This document shows, piece by piece, positions 52,301 to 60,182 of a stretch of DNA of 64,000 nucleotides. Both the position numbers and the translations under genes were made by a program. The DNA lies in contig NZ_LR880474.1 of NCBI RefSeq assembly GCF_904066215.1, forward strand, positions 434,001 through 498,000, read 5' to 3'. Source of the DNA: Microbacterium sp. Nx66. Lineage in GTDB: Bacteria > Actinomycetota > Actinomycetes > Actinomycetales > Microbacteriaceae. The notes beneath the pieces are model-generated. The model did no database searches, had not been told where the DNA came from, and was given only the letters and a program-made list of their open reading frames with translations. Numbering within the stretch: the stretch's first letter is position 1; each line of letters begins with the position of its first letter.

Positions 52301-55245
52301 AGGAGGGCAGCGGCGCTGTCCGCATCGGCGTCCTCGACGCGGATGTCGACGACGCCGCTCCGGTGACGTTCAGCGATTACGTCCGCGTCGAGGCAGGATC
52401 CCGCACACCGGTCGTGCTGGACCCGCGCTCGAACGACCTCGACCCTGCGCAGAGCGAGCTCGAGATCACCGCGCTCGTGCCGAACGCGCCCCCCGTCAAG
52501 GGCAATCCGCTGTACGAGCGGCTGAACGCGCTGATCGATTCGGACACCTCCCTGAAGGACGGCCGCGTCGTGCTGCGCGCCGGGGAGACGGCGGGGACGA
52601 ACTCGTACTTCTACACCGTGAGATCGACGCGGACCGGGAGCACGGCGCAGGGCCTCATCGTGTTGACCGTCACCGAGGGCACGGTCGCCGATCAGCCGGT
52701 CATCGCGGACACCGTGCTCACGGCGCGCGACCGTGACGATCTCGCGGACGGCGGTGTCGATGTCGTGACGGACCGGGTGCGGTGGCCGTCCGGCGACGTC
52801 TCGTCCCTGCGCCTGAGCCTGTGGGGTGAACAGTCCGGATACACGGTGCGGGGCAACCGGATCATCGGGGAGGCGCCGAAGGAGGGCGCGCTGGTCCCCT
52901 TCCAGCTCACCGGCACCGCCGCGGGCGGACGGGACGTGGCCGCCTACGGCTTCCTGCGGATCCCGGCGTTCGACGATATGCAGGTCCAGCTCGTCCCCGG
53001 CGCGACACCGGTCGTCGTCGACGAGGACGCGTCCGTGTCGTTCGCGGTGCAGGACTACCTCGATCTGCCGTCGTCGGATGCCGTGGAGATCGGCTCCGGC
53101 GCCTTCACCGCTCAGCGGGCCGCAGCGTCGTGCGCGGCCGACGGTCCGCGCAAGGCGGAGTACCGCGCCGGTCGTGAGGCGCCATGGTCGGACACCTGCC
53201 TGATCCCGGTGCGCCTGGAAGGTCAGAAGCGCTGGTCCTTCGTCGACGTGCCGGTCAGCATCCGTCCCTCGGAGCCCCAGCTGCTGCTCTCCTCGATCTC
53301 GCACACGATCGCCCCAGGGGCCACCGAGAGCGTCGACCTCTACGCCAACATGGCCGCCTGGGAAGGCGGACGCGAGGGCAACGCGGGCTCCCTCGAGTAC
53401 CGGATCGTGTACTCGGGGTCGGCGTTCGTCGTCACGCAGAGCGGGGCGAAGCTGACGATCGAGGCGCGCGCCGATGCACGACCCGGCAACACCGAGAACG
53501 TCAGCGTGACGGTGCCGCAGTATGGTCAGCCGTCGGCCTCCGTGCGCCTGGTCGTCGGCGCGGCCCCGCCCGACGCTCCACGGGGGGCCACCTTCACGAA
53601 GCAGTGCGTCGTCACCAGCGCCAACTGCTCGATCGACGTCGTCGACGTGGCCGGCGAGTACGACCCCTTCGACGGCAAGCCGGGCTCCGGCTTGCGGCTC
53701 ATGTCGCTCGGGGCAGGCGCGCGCTGCGACGTCGCCTCCATCTCGACGACCGGCACCAAGACGATCACGGCGAGCTGGCCCCGCGGCGGCCAGGCTCCGG
53801 GAGGACAGTGCGTGATCCCGTTCGTCGTGGCCGACGCCCAGGGGCGGACCGGCACGGGAACCCTCACGCTCGACCTGCAGGGCTTCCCGCAGGCGCCGGC
53901 GAGCGTGACCACCGTGGGCTTCACCCGCTCGACCGTCGTGCTGGAGGTGCCGCTCGGGGAGGCGCGGCGCGCCCACCCCGGGGTGTCCGGCGTGACCATC
54001 CTTCAGGACGGGGCCGCAGCCAACGCCTCCTGCAGTCCGGCCGGTGCCGTGTACCGCTGCACGGTCAGCGGTCTGACCAACGGCGCCCCGCACACCTTCA
54101 CGGCGGCCGCGGTCAACGCCGTCGGCACCTCGGCGTCCACCTCGCCGCACACGAGCTGGGCCTACGCGGCTCCGGTCGTCGCGAACGCGACGGCCACGCC
54201 GGAGTATCGACCGGGTGTCTCGGACCGCGGGCGCGGGGCGGTCAGGGTCTCGATCGACGCCGCCGACGACGCCGTCTCGTTCCGGATCGAGGAGACGGGC
54301 GAGGTCATCAACCGCACGGGGGCGACCACCACCGCCGACATCGCGCTGTCGCCGGGAGCGCAGACCCTCACGATCGTCCCGATCAGCCAGTTCCAGCCGC
54401 CGACCGGCGGCGGGAACGAGGGTGGTGGCTTCCGCACGTCCGTGACGGTCGCCGGCTCCGTGTACTTCGACCCGGCGGCGACACAGGCGACCGCGGTCTC
54501 CAACACGGCGGTGAACGTCTCCGGCATCGCCGCGCAGGCCAACGGCAGCGCCAAGGGCGTCCAGGTCACCTACGTGGCGTGGCGGTCGGGCAACGTCAGC
54601 TGCACCGCGAACGGGGACGGCTCGCTGTCGGTCTCCGGCGGAGAGGTGCGCTCCGAGTCCCCCTCTCTGCAGGGGTTGCGGCCGTACCAGCTGTACTACG
54701 TCAAGGCGTGCGCGTCGAACGGCTACGGTGTGGCGGAGTCGTCCCCCACGAGCGTCTTCACGTTCACGTTCGTCGACGGCCCCGGTGGCGACACCACCTA
54801 CACGGTCGCGAAGGACCCGCGGCGCGACGGGAACCGCTACGACTACGGCCTGGCCTCGGCGCCGCGCATCGACGTGGAGAACGGCTTCGTGCCGCAGTAC
54901 TACCTCTACGGGCAGTGGGTCGGCGACTTCGCGCTCACCCCGGATTCGTCCCCGGGTCAGGTCCGCGCACGCGCCTGCCATGCCACGCAGACCGGCTCCT
55001 GCTCCGGAGAGGTGAACATCACCGCGACGACCGCACCGACCGTCGTCAACGCCGTGTTCCAGCCCTGCATGCCCGTCGTCGAGGGTGATGTCGTGACGGT
55101 GTCCGGCGCGGCACGCGGCTCGTACATCCTCGAGGTGACGCCCCTGGTCGACACCCCCGGCACCTTCGACGTGAAGCTCACGTGGACCGGCGCCTACGAA
55201 ACCCTGACCCCCATCACGCATCGCGTCACGGGCCTGTGCCCCTGA
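49327..55245 (+). CDS. Giant membrane-anchored surface protein with Ig-like and FN3 domains
   Basis: 1972 residues from ATG 49327, coupled to the kinase. A short cytoplasmic N-terminus, one membrane segment (about 18-42), then about 360 residues of beta-rich repeats that resemble a propeller (YVAYRTDTGQVSVS, WLDSGGGTLWSAGE). From about 410 to 1515 come some ten Ig/cadherin-like domains starting PVAVDDAFGVRAGEQ or similar, and from about 1520 to 1815 FN3-type domains. No sorting signal at the C-terminus, so it is an N-anchored type II protein. Because the kinase lacks an outer domain, this protein may sense or bind outside. Compare fn3 of the Bifidobacterium PFNA cluster. The ligand is unknown. 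Confidence 0.88.
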   Translation: MAAGNRTGADATTPPRGRLIALISGILALVVVVALAVTAQGYQSQEVPRLEPAVWVMRDSGQYARVNTELAEIDTVRDVDDPEAVWQSGSSTVLFAQGNRQRWDVDAASPSDLLADSSEEGTPLASQPTPAGTRDVLSAGVYVAYRTDTGQVSVSTLAAGAGTALVDPFAEVEVEEGEDPPTYTADAIGLSPDGLLVLYSADEGAVRRFDIDEHRFLGDESPVADAPEAGEGLAIAVVGERWAMLQPGSGELWLSGRDEVVALDVAEDAHLQHGAAEGDAVLVADSDGLVSVDLSSGESDRVAEASGVPAAPVSVRGETYAAWLDSGGGTLWSAGETTPLQVPDETLDAAAIEPVFQGNGDRAVLVETGTGLIWTAPDGVLIPLEQWKIEDDTEQQEGTIVVEDVAEQLPPVAVDDAFGVRAGEQVILPVLLNDHDPNKKDVLTIDPESVSAGLSDPAFGDLALVANGQSLVVDVKAGSGQASFTYAVTDGAAVSPPATVTLTVVDPGVNSAPVWCGVEACTQDWPAPQILAGGSTIVSALSGWVDPEGDAFILSDAYETDSSAPVMVAPTDDGRVAIRHTDPNAADAVIPITVVVQDVHGATAEKTLEVQVSGSPALQASAVAVTARVGERQSIRISDHLSGGSGSYRLLDAVQTAATAQGFEVTPNAAAGTVELTAAKPGQYVVTYTVQDVTTQAEQSAVIRITAVDGSAALAMAPLTAFVREGEDTTVDVLRAVQNTSGRVLLLSDAVSSTPQLNVRVVGNESLRVNGTTEDGEPGLIGTATVTVADGAGGAVQGTVSVFLTPPSTVTRPIVFPDAVTVRAGSLTRIEVAANDVAPRGEPLLVLPEVTGSGEPDELVFADRNALRYLAPKTPGTYRLTYSVSLERNPSLSDDGVVTVTVVPPGTNRAPTPIILTGRVLSGQTVTVPVPTTGMDGDGDRVVLSGVDQPKKGGGTATISANGEAIVYRAPAGGVDGGQVSFRYTVRDPQGEEGSGAVRIGVLDADVDDAAPVTFSDYVRVEAGSRTPVVLDPRSNDLDPAQSELEITALVPNAPPVKGNPLYERLNALIDSDTSLKDGRVVLRAGETAGTNSYFYTVRSTRTGSTAQGLIVLTVTEGTVADQPVIADTVLTARDRDDLADGGVDVVTDRVRWPSGDVSSLRLSLWGEQSGYTVRGNRIIGEAPKEGALVPFQLTGTAAGGRDVAAYGFLRIPAFDDMQVQLVPGATPVVVDEDASVSFAVQDYLDLPSSDAVEIGSGAFTAQRAAASCAADGPRKAEYRAGREAPWSDTCLIPVRLEGQKRWSFVDVPVSIRPSEPQLLLSSISHTIAPGATESVDLYANMAAWEGGREGNAGSLEYRIVYSGSAFVVTQSGAKLTIEARADARPGNTENVSVTVPQYGQPSASVRLVVGAAPPDAPRGATFTKQCVVTSANCSIDVVDVAGEYDPFDGKPGSGLRLMSLGAGARCDVASISTTGTKTITASWPRGGQAPGGQCVIPFVVADAQGRTGTGTLTLDLQGFPQAPASVTTVGFTRSTVVLEVPLGEARRAHPGVSGVTILQDGAAANASCSPAGAVYRCTVSGLTNGAPHTFTAAAVNAVGTSASTSPHTSWAYAAPVVANATATPEYRPGVSDRGRGAVRVSIDAADDAVSFRIEETGEVINRTGATTTADIALSPGAQTLTIVPISQFQPPTGGGNEGGGFRTSVTVAGSVYFDPAATQATAVSNTAVNVSGIAAQANGSAKGVQVTYVAWRSGNVSCTANGDGSLSVSGGEVRSESPSLQGLRPYQLYYVKACASNGYGVAESSPTSVFTFTFVDGPGGDTTYTVAKDPRRDGNRYDYGLASAPRIDVENGFVPQYYLYGQWVGDFALTPDSSPGQVRARACHATQTGSCSGEVNITATTAPTVVNAVFQPCMPVVEGDVVTVSGAARGSYILEVTPLVDTPGTFDVKLTWTGAYETLTPITHRVTGLCP

Positions 55246-55267
55246 TCGCCGAGCACACCGACACGAA

Positions 55268-55273
55268 TACTCT
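55268..55273 (+). promoter_or_regulatory. Internal leaderless promoter before the MoxR gene
   Basis: TACTCT ends 6 nt before the MoxR ATG at 55280, and no ribosome site lies between. This would allow the MoxR to phosphatase part to be transcribed separately from the kinase and surface protein. Confidence 0.55.
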
Positions 55274-55279
55274 TTCCCT

Positions 55280-56269
55280 ATGCCAGCCACCGCAGCCGCC
55301 CCCGTCACCCTCGCCCCCGAACAGGCCTCCTGGTTCGCCGAGACGTTCTCGATCCTGACCGGCAACGTCGAGCAGGCGATCCTCGGCAAGCGCCACGTGG
55401 TCGAGCTCGTGCTCGCGACCGCCGTCAGCGGCGGCCACGTCCTCCTGGAGGACTATCCGGGGACGGGTAAGACGGCGCTCGCCCGCGCCGTCGCCCAGAC
55501 GGTCAACGGCACCAGCAGCCGCATCCAGTTCACGCCCGACCTCCTCCCGGGTGATGTGACCGGCATCACGGTGTACGACCAGAAGGAGGGCACGTTCGAG
55601 TTCCACGCGGGGCCCGTCTTCGCGAACATCGTGCTCGCCGACGAGATCAACCGGGCGAGTCCGAAGACCCAGTCCGCGCTGCTGGAGGTCATGGAGGAGG
55701 GCACGGTCACGGTCGACGGCGTCACCCGTGCGGTCGGCTCCCCGTTCCTCGTGATGGCGACGCAGAACCCCATCGAGCAGGGCGGCACCTACCGGCTCCC
55801 CGAGGCGCAGCTCGACCGCTTCATGATCAAGACCTCCATCGGATACCCGGACGAGGCGGCGACCATGCGCATCCTGCAGGGCGCCGGTCGCCCGAAGACG
55901 GTGCTCGACGGCATCGTGGACACCGACACGATCCTCACGATGGCGGAGATGTCGCGCGGCGTGTACGTGAACCCGCTGGTGTCGGATTACATCATGCGCA
56001 TCGTCGATGCCACGCGCCGGGCGTCCGAGGTCCGTCTCGGTGCCAGTGTGCGCGGCGCCCTCGCGCTGTCCCGCCTGGTGATGACGTGGGCGGCCAAGAA
56101 CGGACGCACGTTCGTCACCCCCGACGACGTGCGCGAACTCGCCGTCGTCGCCCTCGCGCACCGCCTGGTCCTCGAGCCGGAGGCCGAGTTCGACGGGGTG
56201 ACGGCCGTGGCCGTCGTCGGGCAGATCCTCCTCGACGTCGAACCCCCGCGCGAGAACGGCACTGCGTGA
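55280..56269 (+). CDS. MoxR family AAA+ ATPase
   Basis: 329 residues from ATG 55280. AAA+ motifs: Walker A EDYPGTGKTALARAV (near 58-72), Walker B VLADEINRASPKTQSALLEVMEEG (near 118), sensor 1 MATQNPIEQGGTYRLPEAQLDRF, and the C-terminal lid. MoxR ATPases act with DUF58/VWA proteins to remodel or activate protein complexes. The gap to the giant gene is 34 bp; its stop overlaps the DUF58 start by 4 bp (GTGA). Confidence 0.94.
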   Translation: MPATAAAPVTLAPEQASWFAETFSILTGNVEQAILGKRHVVELVLATAVSGGHVLLEDYPGTGKTALARAVAQTVNGTSSRIQFTPDLLPGDVTGITVYDQKEGTFEFHAGPVFANIVLADEINRASPKTQSALLEVMEEGTVTVDGVTRAVGSPFLVMATQNPIEQGGTYRLPEAQLDRFMIKTSIGYPDEAATMRILQGAGRPKTVLDGIVDTDTILTMAEMSRGVYVNPLVSDYIMRIVDATRRASEVRLGASVRGALALSRLVMTWAAKNGRTFVTPDDVRELAVVALAHRLVLEPEAEFDGVTAVAVVGQILLDVEPPRENGTA

Positions 56270-57636
56270 CCTTCAGCACCGAATCCCGCCTGACGCGGAC
56301 GACCGCGGGCACGAGCACGTCGACGCGGACGTCCACCGTCACGCGTTACGACCGCACGCGCCGCGGTCCCGTGCGCGGCGCGGTCTTCGGCGCGCGTCGC
56401 GTCGCCCGCTCCGTGGGCCGCGCGACCAGGGCCACCGTCGGCTGGGTCCGCGAGACGGTGACCACGGCGGGCATGCTCGTGGCCGTCGCGGTGGTGCTCG
56501 GTGTGCTCGCCGGGCTGCTGTTCGGCTGGGTGGAGGCCTGGGCGGTGGCCACGATCGCGCTCGTGCTGCTGGTGGCCTGCGTCCCGTTCATCCTCGGTGC
56601 CCATGACTACCGGATCGATCTCGTGCTCGATCGCGACCGCGTCGTCGCGGGCGCCGAGATCGGCGCGACCCTGGACGTCCGCAACAACGGCGAGCGCCTC
56701 TCGCTCCCCGGTGTCGTGGACGTGCCGGTGGGCGAGGGCCTCGTCGAGGCGCACGTCCCGCTGCTGCGGCCGGAGGCGCATCATCGGGAAGAGCTGACCA
56801 TCGCCGCGCACCGCCGCGGCGTCATCGACGTGGGCCCCATGACCATCACCCGCGGCGACCCGATCGGCATCCTCCGCCGCGAGCTCCGGTGGCCGGACGT
56901 CCAGCGCATCCACGTGCACCCGGTGACCGTGCGGCTCCCCAGCACCAGTGCGGGACTGATCCGCGACCTCGAGGGCACGCCGAGCACCACTCTGGTGGAC
57001 GCCGACCTCTCCTTCCACGCGGTGCGCGAGTACGTCGTCGGCGACTCGCCGCGCCACATCCACTGGAAGTCCACGGCGAAGACGGGCACCCTCATGGTGC
57101 GGCAGTACGAGGAGTCCCGGCACGCGCGCATCGCCGTCATCCTGGATCTCGACCCGGAGTCGTACGCCGACGACGACGAGTTCGAGAACACCGTCAGCGC
57201 GGCCGCCTCGCTGGCGCTGCAGGGTGTGCGGGACGGCAGGGACGTGCTGTTCTCGGTGAGCAACGAGATCCCGGAGCACGGCCGCGCCGAGGTGCTGTCG
57301 ATCCGTACGCTGCCCACGGTCACCCCCAAGGCTCTCCTCGACGCGACCTCCACGATCGATCAGACGGCGCGGGTGATGAGGCTCGAGGCCGTCACCGCTC
57401 TCACGGCGCAGTCGTACCCCGACCTCTCGATCGGGTTCCTGCTCACCGGGTCCGTCCTGCCGATCGAGCGTCTGCGTCACGCGGCGGTGAAGCTCCCGGC
57501 AGCCGTGGAGGCCGTCGCGGTGCGCAGTGAGCTCGGCGCGCAGCCGACGATGCGGACGGCCAGGGAGCTCGCGGTGATGACCCTCGGTGCGCTGGGCGAC
57601 CTCCCCCAGATGCTCGCCCGCGGAGCGCTGCGGTGA
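56266..57636 (+). CDS. DUF58 domain membrane protein
   Basis: 456 residues from GTG 56266. A Thr/Arg-rich N-terminus of about 65 residues, two membrane segments (about 66-110: MLVAVAVVLGVLAGLLFGWV and a following ATIALVLLVACVPFIL), then a beta-rich part and the DUF58 block REYVVGDSPRHIHWKSTAKT, near residue 260, followed by a von Willebrand A-like fold. DUF58 proteins are partners of MoxR ATPases. The C-terminal part faces the cytoplasm. It overlaps the next gene by 4 bp (GTGA at 57633). Confidence 0.92.
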   Translation: MTFSTESRLTRTTAGTSTSTRTSTVTRYDRTRRGPVRGAVFGARRVARSVGRATRATVGWVRETVTTAGMLVAVAVVLGVLAGLLFGWVEAWAVATIALVLLVACVPFILGAHDYRIDLVLDRDRVVAGAEIGATLDVRNNGERLSLPGVVDVPVGEGLVEAHVPLLRPEAHHREELTIAAHRRGVIDVGPMTITRGDPIGILRRELRWPDVQRIHVHPVTVRLPSTSAGLIRDLEGTPSTTLVDADLSFHAVREYVVGDSPRHIHWKSTAKTGTLMVRQYEESRHARIAVILDLDPESYADDDEFENTVSAAASLALQGVRDGRDVLFSVSNEIPEHGRAEVLSIRTLPTVTPKALLDATSTIDQTARVMRLEAVTALTAQSYPDLSIGFLLTGSVLPIERLRHAAVKLPAAVEAVAVRSELGAQPTMRTARELAVMTLGALGDLPQMLARGALR

Positions 57637-60182
57637 GCGCCGGCGGGCCGAAGCGCGGACGCGCGCGATCCGGACGGGGGTTCGTGCCGTCGGCGCTCCT
57701 GCTCTGGTCTCTGGGATACGTGCTGGCCGGTGTGCTCCTCGCCACGGCGGCCGCCTGGCCCGTCTACGAGTCGTCCCGAGCCCTCGCCGTCGGGATCATC
57801 GGCGGCCTCCTCGGCATCGCCGTCGCCGTCGTCGCGCGCGTCCTCCGCTGGGGAACGCTGCTCGCCGCGGTCGCCGCGGCCGGCGTGTACCTGCTCGTCG
57901 CGGTGCCCCTCGCGATCCCCTCCGCCCTGACCTCCGTGCCCGCGTTCCTCGGCGGTGTGCGGGATGCGGTGCTCGGGGTCGTGCTGGGCTGGAAGCAGAT
58001 GCTCACGCTGAATCCGCCGCTGGGGGAGTACCAGGCAGTCCTCATCCCCTTCCTCGTGGTGATGCTGTTCGGCTCATTCGTCGCCACGCTGCTCGTCTGG
58101 GGCGGGGGCAAGCGGGCGGCGGCGGCCGTCCCGGTGGTGGTGGCGATGAGCGTCTTCGGCATCGCCTTCGGTGTGAGCGGGACGTCCTCTCCCGTGACGG
58201 TGGCGGGAATCGAGCTCCCCGCGCCGCGCGAATGGCTGGTCGGGGTGGCGGTCTTCGTGGTGTCGCTGGTCTGGCTCGTCGGGCGCACGCGCCTGCAGCG
58301 CGCCGCCGCGCTGCGCAGCGTGGCGGCGGCGAACATCTCCCGTCGCGCGACCCCCGCCTGGCTCACCGTGCGCCGCCACCTCCTCTCGGCGGGGCTGGCC
58401 GTGGTCGCCCTGGCCGCGGGCTTCGCGATCGCCCCCGCCGCGGCCGGCTGGTCCGACCGCTCCGTGCTCCGCGACGAGATCGAACCCATGGTCGTGGTGC
58501 AGGAACAGCCGAGTCCGCTCAGCTCCTACCGGTCCTGGTTCTCCGGCGACACGCTGGACACGCCCGTGGCGCAGCTGGAGGGCGACCCCGGCGCCGTGGA
58601 CCGCCTCCGCCTGGTGACCCTCGACGCGTACGACGGCGAGGACTTCCACATCGACGCCGACGACCGCTTCAGTCGTCTGCCGCGCTCCGCCCTCCCGGGC
58701 TCCGGCCGGGTGACGCTGGAGGTGACGATCGGCGACGCCTACCGCGGGATCTGGGTGCCGGCACCCGCCGGACTCGCGGAGGCGCCCGGATTCTCCGGGG
58801 AGCGTGCCGATGCGCTCGCCGACGGCTTCCATGTGAACGCCGACGGCGACACCGCGATCACCGTCGCCGATGCGCCCGGTGGCGGGGAGGGCCTCGTGCC
58901 CGGTGACCGCTACTCCGTGCTGATCGATGCGCCGGAGAAGCCCGGCGACATCACGGCCCTCCAGGGCGGCCGGTCGACCCTCGACGCCGATCGATACCCC
59001 GCGCTCGTCGAGTGGGCGGAGATGCAGGAGCAGCCGCGCACCGGCGCCGGCTACCTCGAGCTGATCGATCGCCTCCGGTCGCGGGGCTACCTGAGCCACG
59101 CGCTGCTCGAGGACGCCTCCGCTGCGGGGTGGATCGCGGCGCTCCAGGCGTCTGAGGGATACGCGTTCGCGCCCAGCTACGCCGGACACTCGGCCGCGCG
59201 CATCGAGGAGCTGTTCACCGAGCTGACGGAGCAGGAGCGGCGGGCCGGTCCCGACGCCGACCCCGAGCTGCTCGTGTCGGCGGTCGGTGACGACGAGCAG
59301 TTCTCCGTGGCCGCGGCGCTCCTCGCGCAGCACTGGGGTCTCGAATCCCGTGTGGTGCTGGGCGCACGACTCGCGACGGCGGAGGAGGTCCCGGGGATCC
59401 CGGCCTGCACCGAGGTCTGCACCGGCGCGAACATGAGCGCCTGGGTCGAGGTGCGTGCGTCGGGCGACGAGTGGATCCCGGTCGATGCGACGCCGCAGTA
59501 CGCGATGCTGCCGAGCGCCATCACCGAGGGAGAGCAGCTGCCGGAGCACCCGACCGTTCCGGAGCAGCCGCGGTCCGAGGCACTGGACCCGCCGCAGGCG
59601 CAGAGCGACGCGAACAACGACGCGCCCCCGCTGGAGGAGCCGGGCTCGGAGGTCCTCGCCTTCCTGCTGCCGATCCTCAAGGGCGTCGGACTGGGGCTGC
59701 TCGCCCTGCTCCTGCTGGCCCTGCCGTTGCTCGTGCTCCTCGTCGCGAAGAGCCGACGTGCACACGCGCGCCGCACGGCCCCGGACCCCGAAGTCCGGCT
59801 CGCCGGCGCCTGGGAGGAGCTCGCCGACGTGTACGCCGACCACGACGTCCCCATGGTCGCGCACGGCACCCGGACGCAGCGCGCACAGTCGAGCGGTCGT
59901 GCGGCCGCGCAGCGGCTGGCCGCTCTCGTGGACCGCGCCGTCTTCGCCGAGCACCCGCCGACTCCCGACGACGCGACGGCCGCGTGGACGATCGTGGATG
60001 CGGAGCGGACGGAACTGGCGAAGGCGGGGACGCGGTGCCAGCGCCTGCGCACACGTGTGCGGCCGACGTCTTTCGTCGCGAGGGCGCGCTCTCTGCGCCT
60101 CCCCGGCTTCGGCGCGCGACCCACGCTCGGTACGCTCGGAGGGACCGGTTCACTGGATGACCGGAAGAAGGGGGACTCATGA
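57633..60182 (+). CDS. Transglutaminase-like (TgpA-type) membrane protein with altered active site
   Basis: 849 residues from GTG 57633. Multiple N-terminal membrane segments (about 20-270), an outer region (about 280-670), one membrane segment (about 680-705) and a cytoplasmic tail. This is the DUF3488/TgpA plan. In the transglutaminase core the usual GxCxxF reads GDDEQF (Asp554 in place of Cys) and the HAW site reads SAW (Ser602 in place of His); only Asp618 in IPVDATP remains. The domain is therefore probably non-catalytic, unless nearby Cys in PACTEVCTG act. It lies between the DUF58 and FHA genes, each with a 4-bp overlap. Counterpart of tgm in the PFNA cluster. Confidence 0.88.
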   Translation: MSAGGPKRGRARSGRGFVPSALLLWSLGYVLAGVLLATAAAWPVYESSRALAVGIIGGLLGIAVAVVARVLRWGTLLAAVAAAGVYLLVAVPLAIPSALTSVPAFLGGVRDAVLGVVLGWKQMLTLNPPLGEYQAVLIPFLVVMLFGSFVATLLVWGGGKRAAAAVPVVVAMSVFGIAFGVSGTSSPVTVAGIELPAPREWLVGVAVFVVSLVWLVGRTRLQRAAALRSVAAANISRRATPAWLTVRRHLLSAGLAVVALAAGFAIAPAAAGWSDRSVLRDEIEPMVVVQEQPSPLSSYRSWFSGDTLDTPVAQLEGDPGAVDRLRLVTLDAYDGEDFHIDADDRFSRLPRSALPGSGRVTLEVTIGDAYRGIWVPAPAGLAEAPGFSGERADALADGFHVNADGDTAITVADAPGGGEGLVPGDRYSVLIDAPEKPGDITALQGGRSTLDADRYPALVEWAEMQEQPRTGAGYLELIDRLRSRGYLSHALLEDASAAGWIAALQASEGYAFAPSYAGHSAARIEELFTELTEQERRAGPDADPELLVSAVGDDEQFSVAAALLAQHWGLESRVVLGARLATAEEVPGIPACTEVCTGANMSAWVEVRASGDEWIPVDATPQYAMLPSAITEGEQLPEHPTVPEQPRSEALDPPQAQSDANNDAPPLEEPGSEVLAFLLPILKGVGLGLLALLLLALPLLVLLVAKSRRAHARRTAPDPEVRLAGAWEELADVYADHDVPMVAHGTRTQRAQSSGRAAAQRLAALVDRAVFAEHPPTPDDATAAWTIVDAERTELAKAGTRCQRLRTRVRPTSFVARARSLRLPGFGARPTLGTLGGTGSLDDRKKGDS

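Noticed and set aside
48862..55389. Minus-strand open frame of about 2175 codons opposite the giant surface protein
   Set aside because: It is rich in Arg, Gly, His and Asp with no fold or motif, and mirrors the codon bias of the real gene. Long antisense frames are expected in DNA this GC-rich.
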